Source: Nitrospina sp. (GTDB taxonomy: Bacteria; Nitrospinota; Nitrospinia; Nitrospinales; VA-1). Taken from it: 10,503 nt of DNA. Shown here piece by piece: positions 7,635 through 10,503 of the stretch (the first letter of the stretch is position 1; every line of letters begins with the position of its first letter). The translations under genes were made by a program, and so were the position numbers. Below the pieces are notes generated by a model. That model searched no databases. It was not told the origin of the DNA and saw only the letters and a list, made by a program, of their open reading frames with translations. Where the stretch lies: the NCBI GenBank assembly GCA_018665625.1, contig JABJCF010000086.1, forward strand, positions 1 to 10,503, given 5' to 3'.

Positions 7635-8873
7635 ATGGGTTATGTAAAAGGCTTGATCTGCAAAGAATGTAAAAGAGAATACCCTAAGGAACCAATTCAT
7701 GTCTGTGAATATTGTTTTGGTCCGCTTGAAATCAATTACGATTACGAAGGAATAAAAAAGGTCGTAAGCAAAAAGTCTATCGAAGCGGGTCCTCCTTCCA
7801 TGTGGCGTTATCAACCCTTACTACCCATTGACGAAGACCCAAAAGTCGGTTTGCATACAGGGTTCACTCCCTTGGTCCGCGCAAAAAACCTGGGCAAAGT
7901 TTTAGGGATAAAAAACCTCTATATAAAAAATGACAGTGTCAACCATCCTACATTCTCCTTCAAAGATCGTGTGGTAGCGGTAGCGGTTTCCAAGGCTATT
8001 GAGTTTGGTTTCGACACGATATCCTGCGCATCAACTGGAAATCTGGCAAACTCTGTCGCGGCCCATGCTGCCGAAGCAGGTTTGAAAAGCTGTATTTTTA
8101 TACCAGATGGACTTGAAGCAGGAAAAATTCTAGGCACTTTGATTTATGGAACACAATTAATTGCAGTCAAGGGCAGCTACGACGATGTTAACCGCTTATG
8201 TAGCGAAATTGCCGTTAACCACAAATGGGCATTTGTAAATATTAATATCCGCCCTTACTACGGTGATGGTTCCAAATCTTATGGATATGAAATTGCCGAG
8301 CAGTTGGGATGGAAAACACCAGACAATGTAGTGGTCCCCGTTGCTGGTAGTTCGCTGATAACAAAAATCTGGAAAGCCTTTCACGAATTCGAGATGTTAG
8401 GTCTTGTAGATAAAGTTCAAAGTAAAATATTTGCTGCTCAGGCAACAGGGTGCTCACCCGTCACCACCGCTATCAAAAACGGAAGTGACAATATTACTCC
8501 TGTTAAACCCAATACCATCGCCAAGTCGATTGCTATCGGAAACCCGGCTGACGGCTATTATGGAATCAAAACAGCCAATACCAGTGGTGGCTATGGAGAA
8601 GATGTATCAGATGAAGAAGTGGTTGAATCTATGAAACTGCTGGCAGAAACCGAAGGCATATTTACAGAAACCGCTGGTGGGGTGACGGTAGGTGTCACCA
8701 AAAAGCTGGTTGAGCAAGGACGAATTAAACCCGATGAGACAACAGTAATTTGTATCACCGGGAATGGACTGAAAACTCAAGAAGCTCTGGACGGAAGTTT
8801 TGAAGCACCCGTCGTGATCGAGCCTAAAGTAAATAGTTTTGAAGAAATTTTCGCAAACAGTTTAACGGTTTAG
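7635..8873 (+). CDS. thrC: Threonine synthase with N-terminal zinc ribbon
   Basis: This PLP enzyme is predicted to convert O-phospho-L-homoserine to L-threonine. The 412-residue protein begins with a zinc-ribbon-like module (Cys9, Cys12, Cys24, Cys27) and the FGPLEINYDY segment common to one large ThrC group. Catalytic features: GFTPLVRAKNLGK (76-88); Schiff-base Lys110 in TFSFKDR; the ASTGNLANS loop (132-140); VAGSSLITKIWKAF (236-249); the IGNPADGYYG segment (301-310); a glycine-rich TAGGV (346-350); and the C-terminal TGNGLKT (375-381), where many ThrC proteins have TGHGLKD. ATG 7635 has GAGG (7621-7624) ten bases upstream. A 92-base gap separates it from cysK, while only 12 bases separate it from the sulfur-carrier gene, pointing to co-transcription with the carrier. 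A sulfide-using homologue acting on phosphohomoserine cannot be excluded from sequence alone. Confidence 0.88.
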   Translation: MGYVKGLICKECKREYPKEPIHVCEYCFGPLEINYDYEGIKKVVSKKSIEAGPPSMWRYQPLLPIDEDPKVGLHTGFTPLVRAKNLGKVLGIKNLYIKNDSVNHPTFSFKDRVVAVAVSKAIEFGFDTISCASTGNLANSVAAHAAEAGLKSCIFIPDGLEAGKILGTLIYGTQLIAVKGSYDDVNRLCSEIAVNHKWAFVNINIRPYYGDGSKSYGYEIAEQLGWKTPDNVVVPVAGSSLITKIWKAFHEFEMLGLVDKVQSKIFAAQATGCSPVTTAIKNGSDNITPVKPNTIAKSIAIGNPADGYYGIKTANTSGGYGEDVSDEEVVESMKLLAETEGIFTETAGGVTVGVTKKLVEQGRIKPDETTVICITGNGLKTQEALDGSFEAPVVIEPKVNSFEEIFANSLTV

Positions 8874-8880
8874 AAGGAGT
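8872..8880 (+). promoter_or_regulatory. Strong Shine-Dalgarno site for the sulfur-carrier gene
   Basis: AGAAGGAGT overlaps the thrC stop codon and lies five bases before the ATG at 8886. It is the best ribosome-binding site in the window and fits high production of a small carrier protein. It also fixes the start codon and shows the carrier gene is read from the thrC message. Confidence 0.75.
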
Positions 8881-8885
8881 AAAGC

Positions 8886-9167
8886 ATGGCAGTAAAAGTA
8901 AGAGTACCCACACCATTAATGAAATTGACCGACAACAAAAGTGAAGTGACTGCTGACGGCGCTAATATCACAGAAATCCTCAACAATCTTGAATCACAGT
9001 TTGCTGGGATCAAAGAGCGTATTTGTGAGGAGGACGGCACTCCAAGAAGGTTTATTAATATTTATCTCAACGAAGACGACATCCGCTTTCTTGAAGGTGA
9101 AAAAACAGCAGTGAAAGATGGCGACGAAATTTCCATTATCCCTGCAATTGCGGGTGGAGCCATCTAA
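8886..9167 (+). CDS. cysO: CysO-like MoaD/ThiS-family ubiquitin-fold sulfur carrier with GG-Ala-Ile C-terminus
   Basis: This 93-residue protein is a beta-grasp sulfur carrier of the MoaD/ThiS superfamily. Its C-terminal glycine is expected to be adenylated and converted to a thiocarboxylate that donates sulfur. Visible features: an N-terminal strand VKVRVPTPLMKLT, helix ITEILNNLESQFAGIKERI (28-46), the block RRFINIYLNEDDIRFLEG (54-71) and the ending GDEISIIPAIAGGAI (79-93). From recall, the RFxNIYxNxxDxRF block and the IxPAxAGG ending match mycobacterial CysO better than molybdopterin MoaD. The main oddity is Ala92-Ile93 after Gly90-Gly91: carriers normally end at GG, so trimming by a JAMM/Mec-type protease is predicted. 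The stop overlaps the moeB start (TAATG), and the Gly-Gly-Ala codons contain GGTGGAG, moeB's likely ribosome site. Carrier for cysteine synthesis is inferred from the adjacent moeB and cysM-like genes; a role in molybdopterin or tungstopterin synthesis is less likely because no other moa genes are present. Confidence 0.85.
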   Translation: MAVKVRVPTPLMKLTDNKSEVTADGANITEILNNLESQFAGIKERICEEDGTPRRFINIYLNEDDIRFLEGEKTAVKDGDEISIIPAIAGGAI

Positions 9168-9973
9168 TGTTCGATTTTTCTGACGAGCAGGTTGAACGGT
9201 ATAGCCGCCATATCATTCTCCCCGAGGTGGGTGGAGAGGGCCAAAGCAAACTACTCGAATCAAAAGTATTGCTTGTAGGCGCAGGCGGGTTGGGTTCACC
9301 TGCCGCATATTACCTTGCGGCAGCGGGTATCGGCAACATGGGGATTATCGATTTTGACACGGTTGATCTGAGCAACCTTCAAAGACAGATCATTCACAAC
9401 ACCGAGCGAATCGGAATGCTCAAAACCGAATCTGCAAAAAAAACCATTGAAGCTTTGAACCCGGATGTGAAAGTTACTGTATTCAATGAAAAAGTAACCT
9501 CAGAAAACATCATGCGTCTGTTTGAAGGCTATGATTATATTTTGGATGGCACTGACAATTTTGCAACCCGATACCTTATAAACGATGCTTGCGTATTGAC
9601 CGGCAAAACCAATATTCATGGTAGCATTTTTCGATTCGAAGGCCAGGTCACCGTTTTCAAACCGAAAGAAGGTCCGTGCTATCGCTGTTTATATCCCGAA
9701 CCTCCCCCACCGGGCCTCGTGCCTAATTGTCAAGAAGGGGGTGTACTTGGTGTTTTGGCTGGAATCATTGGTAACCTGCAGGTAGTGGAAACTTTGAAGC
9801 TAATCTTGGGTCAAGGAGAATCACTGGTCGGGTCTTTGCTCCTATACGATGCATTAAAGACCGAGTTCAGAAAGCTTAAACTTAAAAGAGATCCAAAGTG
9901 CCCTGTTTGTAGTGATCAACCAACAATCACAGAGCTGATCGATTACGAAGAGTTTTGTGGGCTTTCACGTTGA
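9167..9973 (+). CDS. moeB: MoeB/ThiF-family adenylyltransferase (E1-like sulfur-carrier activating enzyme)
   Basis: This enzyme is predicted to use ATP to adenylate the C-terminal glycine of the neighbouring sulfur carrier. The 268-residue sequence has the MoeB layout: RYSRHIILPEVGGEGQ (11-26), nucleotide-binding GAGGLGSP (38-45), acidic IDFDTVDLSNLQRQ (61-74) with Asp62 and Arg73, Lys86, and the DGTDNFATRY loop with Asp130. A zinc site comes from Cys171/Cys174 and Cys245/Cys248, and Cys188 lies in PNCQEGGVLG. The numbering closely parallels E. coli MoeB as recalled. It ends at EEFCGLSR with no rhodanese domain, unlike mycobacterial MoeZ, so sulfur must come from free sulfide or a separate sulfurtransferase. 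The start overlaps the carrier stop by one base, with GGTGGAG at 9153-9159 as ribosome site. Because the carrier looks CysO-like, the real role is probably sulfur-amino-acid synthesis rather than molybdopterin synthase activation. Confidence 0.93.
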   Translation: MFDFSDEQVERYSRHIILPEVGGEGQSKLLESKVLLVGAGGLGSPAAYYLAAAGIGNMGIIDFDTVDLSNLQRQIIHNTERIGMLKTESAKKTIEALNPDVKVTVFNEKVTSENIMRLFEGYDYILDGTDNFATRYLINDACVLTGKTNIHGSIFRFEGQVTVFKPKEGPCYRCLYPEPPPPGLVPNCQEGGVLGVLAGIIGNLQVVETLKLILGQGESLVGSLLLYDALKTEFRKLKLKRDPKCPVCSDQPTITELIDYEEFCGLSR

Positions 9974-9974
9974 C

Positions 9975-10035
9975 AAAAATTTAACAAACACCCATTGTCC
10001 CGCTAAAATGTTCAGGACAATGCGTTAAAATTTTT
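9975..10035 (+). terminator. Nested inverted repeat between moeB and the second cysteine synthase; possible terminator or leader structure
   Basis: Inner arms CATTGTCC (9993-10000) and GGACAATG (10015-10022) form a perfect 8-bp stem around a 14-base loop. Outer arms AAAAATTTAAC (9975-9985) and GTTAAAATTTTT (10024-10035) pair with a single-base bulge, giving a larger two-tier structure with an asymmetric internal loop. It begins two bases after the moeB stop codon and its right arm ends in five T, so it could be an intrinsic terminator with flanking A and T tracts. The 14-base loop is larger than usual, and the ATG of the next gene follows 15 bases later, so a 5' regulatory role on that gene is equally possible. 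Confidence 0.5.
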
Positions 10036-10049
10036 CTTAAGATTTTTAT

Positions 10050-10503
10050 ATGTCATCAAAACCGCTAAGTTTTCCCATTCCCTTTGAGGTGCAGGCTCCC
10101 ACCTGCCCTGTTATTACGGATAATTCCGTTTTGGACGCCATCGGGAACACCCCTTTGATCCGCATTCATAATCTTGGTAAAGAGTTCAAGAACGTTGACA
10201 TCTATGCCAAAGCCGAATGGAAAAATGCCGGTGGGTCGGTGAAATCGCGCCCCGCTTTAAAAATGATCGAAGATGGAGAGAAATCTGGCAAGCTGACCAA
10301 AGATAAAATTATTCTCGACTCTACATCAGGCAATACAGGAATTTCCTACGCACTGATAGGTAAAGTAAAAGGCTATAAAGTCAAACTTGTTATGCCCTCC
10401 AACGTTTGTAATGAACGGAAAGGGCTCATGGCCGACTTTTATGGCGCGGATATCGTAACCTCCAGTCCCTTTGAAGGGTCAGATGGAGCGATCCTGTTGG
10501 CTC
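10050..10503 (+). CDS. cysM: CysM-like cysteine synthase (PLP-dependent), 3' end outside the window
   Basis: This is the first 151 codons of a second fold-type II PLP enzyme, predicted to make cysteine, possibly from O-phosphoserine or O-acetylserine with carrier-bound sulfur. Features: an N-terminal extension of about 26 residues, then VLDAIGNTPLIRI (28-39), Schiff-base Lys65 in GGSVKSRPALKMIEDGEKSG, and the substrate loop STSGNTGIS (91-99). The RPA after the lysine follows the CysM pattern (KDRPA) rather than the CysK pattern (KDRIA), but the usual Asp after the lysine is Ser66. The tail FEGSDGAI near the cut is in the expected place. The start is fixed by an in-frame TAA at 10038-10040, although no clear Shine-Dalgarno is seen. 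It follows moeB by 76 bases containing an inverted repeat. The substrate-specifying second half is not visible. Confidence 0.82.
   Translation, partial: MSSKPLSFPIPFEVQAPTCPVITDNSVLDAIGNTPLIRIHNLGKEFKNVDIYAKAEWKNAGGSVKSRPALKMIEDGEKSGKLTKDKIILDSTSGNTGISYALIGKVKGYKVKLVMPSNVCNERKGLMADFYGADIVTSSPFEGSDGAILLA

Noticed and set aside
8886..9973. Molybdopterin synthase MoaD plus its activator MoeB
   Set aside because: No moaE, moaA or moaC is present, and the carrier's RFINIYLNEDDIRF and PAIAGG blocks fit CysO better; cysteine synthase neighbours support sulfur-amino-acid synthesis.
1..10503. Mobile element, prophage, CRISPR or toxin-antitoxin system
   Set aside because: No transposase, integrase, terminal repeats, spaced direct-repeat arrays or small toxin-like gene pairs were seen; the operons look vertically maintained.

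Overview
The window reads as one contiguous, densely packed stretch of a Gram-negative bacterial chromosome. All supported genes are on the + strand, with no mobile element, CRISPR array, tRNA or rRNA seen. Base composition looks moderately AT-rich (judged by eye, not counted). A type II secretion system (T2SS) with an outer-membrane secretin shows a two-membrane envelope. The gene content would fit a Nitrospinota- or Desulfobacterota-like bacterium, but nothing here fixes the taxon and that placement is low-confidence inference.

Region 1 (1-6448) is the distal half of a T2SS operon: the last codons of a probable gspI, then gspJ, gspK, gspL, gspM and gspD. Every junction overlaps (1, 14, 4, 4 and 4 bases), so the genes are almost certainly co-transcribed and translationally coupled. 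GspJ and GspK are minor pseudopilins of the tip complex, GspL and GspM form the inner-membrane platform, and GspD is the secretin. No gspC or gspN lies between gspM and gspD. The secretin is unusual: it has its own lipobox and a bacterial SH3 domain ahead of the N0 domain.

Region 2 (6449-6615) is a 167-base gap. It holds a consensus -10 box, a perfect 5-bp hairpin, an AGGTAA direct repeat and a possible 13-codon ORF just ahead of cysK. It is the best candidate promoter/leader in the window.

Region 3 (6616-10503) is a sulfur/amino-acid module. It contains a standard O-acetylserine-type cysteine synthase (cysK), a zinc-ribbon threonine synthase (thrC), a CysO-like ubiquitin-fold sulfur carrier, its MoeB/ThiF-type activating enzyme, and the start of a second, CysM-like cysteine synthase cut by the window edge. 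The carrier, E1-like enzyme and CysM-like enzyme match the protein-thiocarboxylate route to cysteine known from Mycobacterium tuberculosis (CysO/MoeZ/CysM/Mec). The carrier ends in Gly-Gly-Ala-Ile instead of Gly-Gly, so it should need proteolytic trimming before activation, as in the Wolinella HcyS system. A JAMM/Mec-type protease would be expected just beyond the right edge. A nested inverted repeat separates moeB from the second cysteine synthase. The cell thus appears to carry two cysteine synthase types, one probably using free sulfide and one probably using carrier-bound sulfur.
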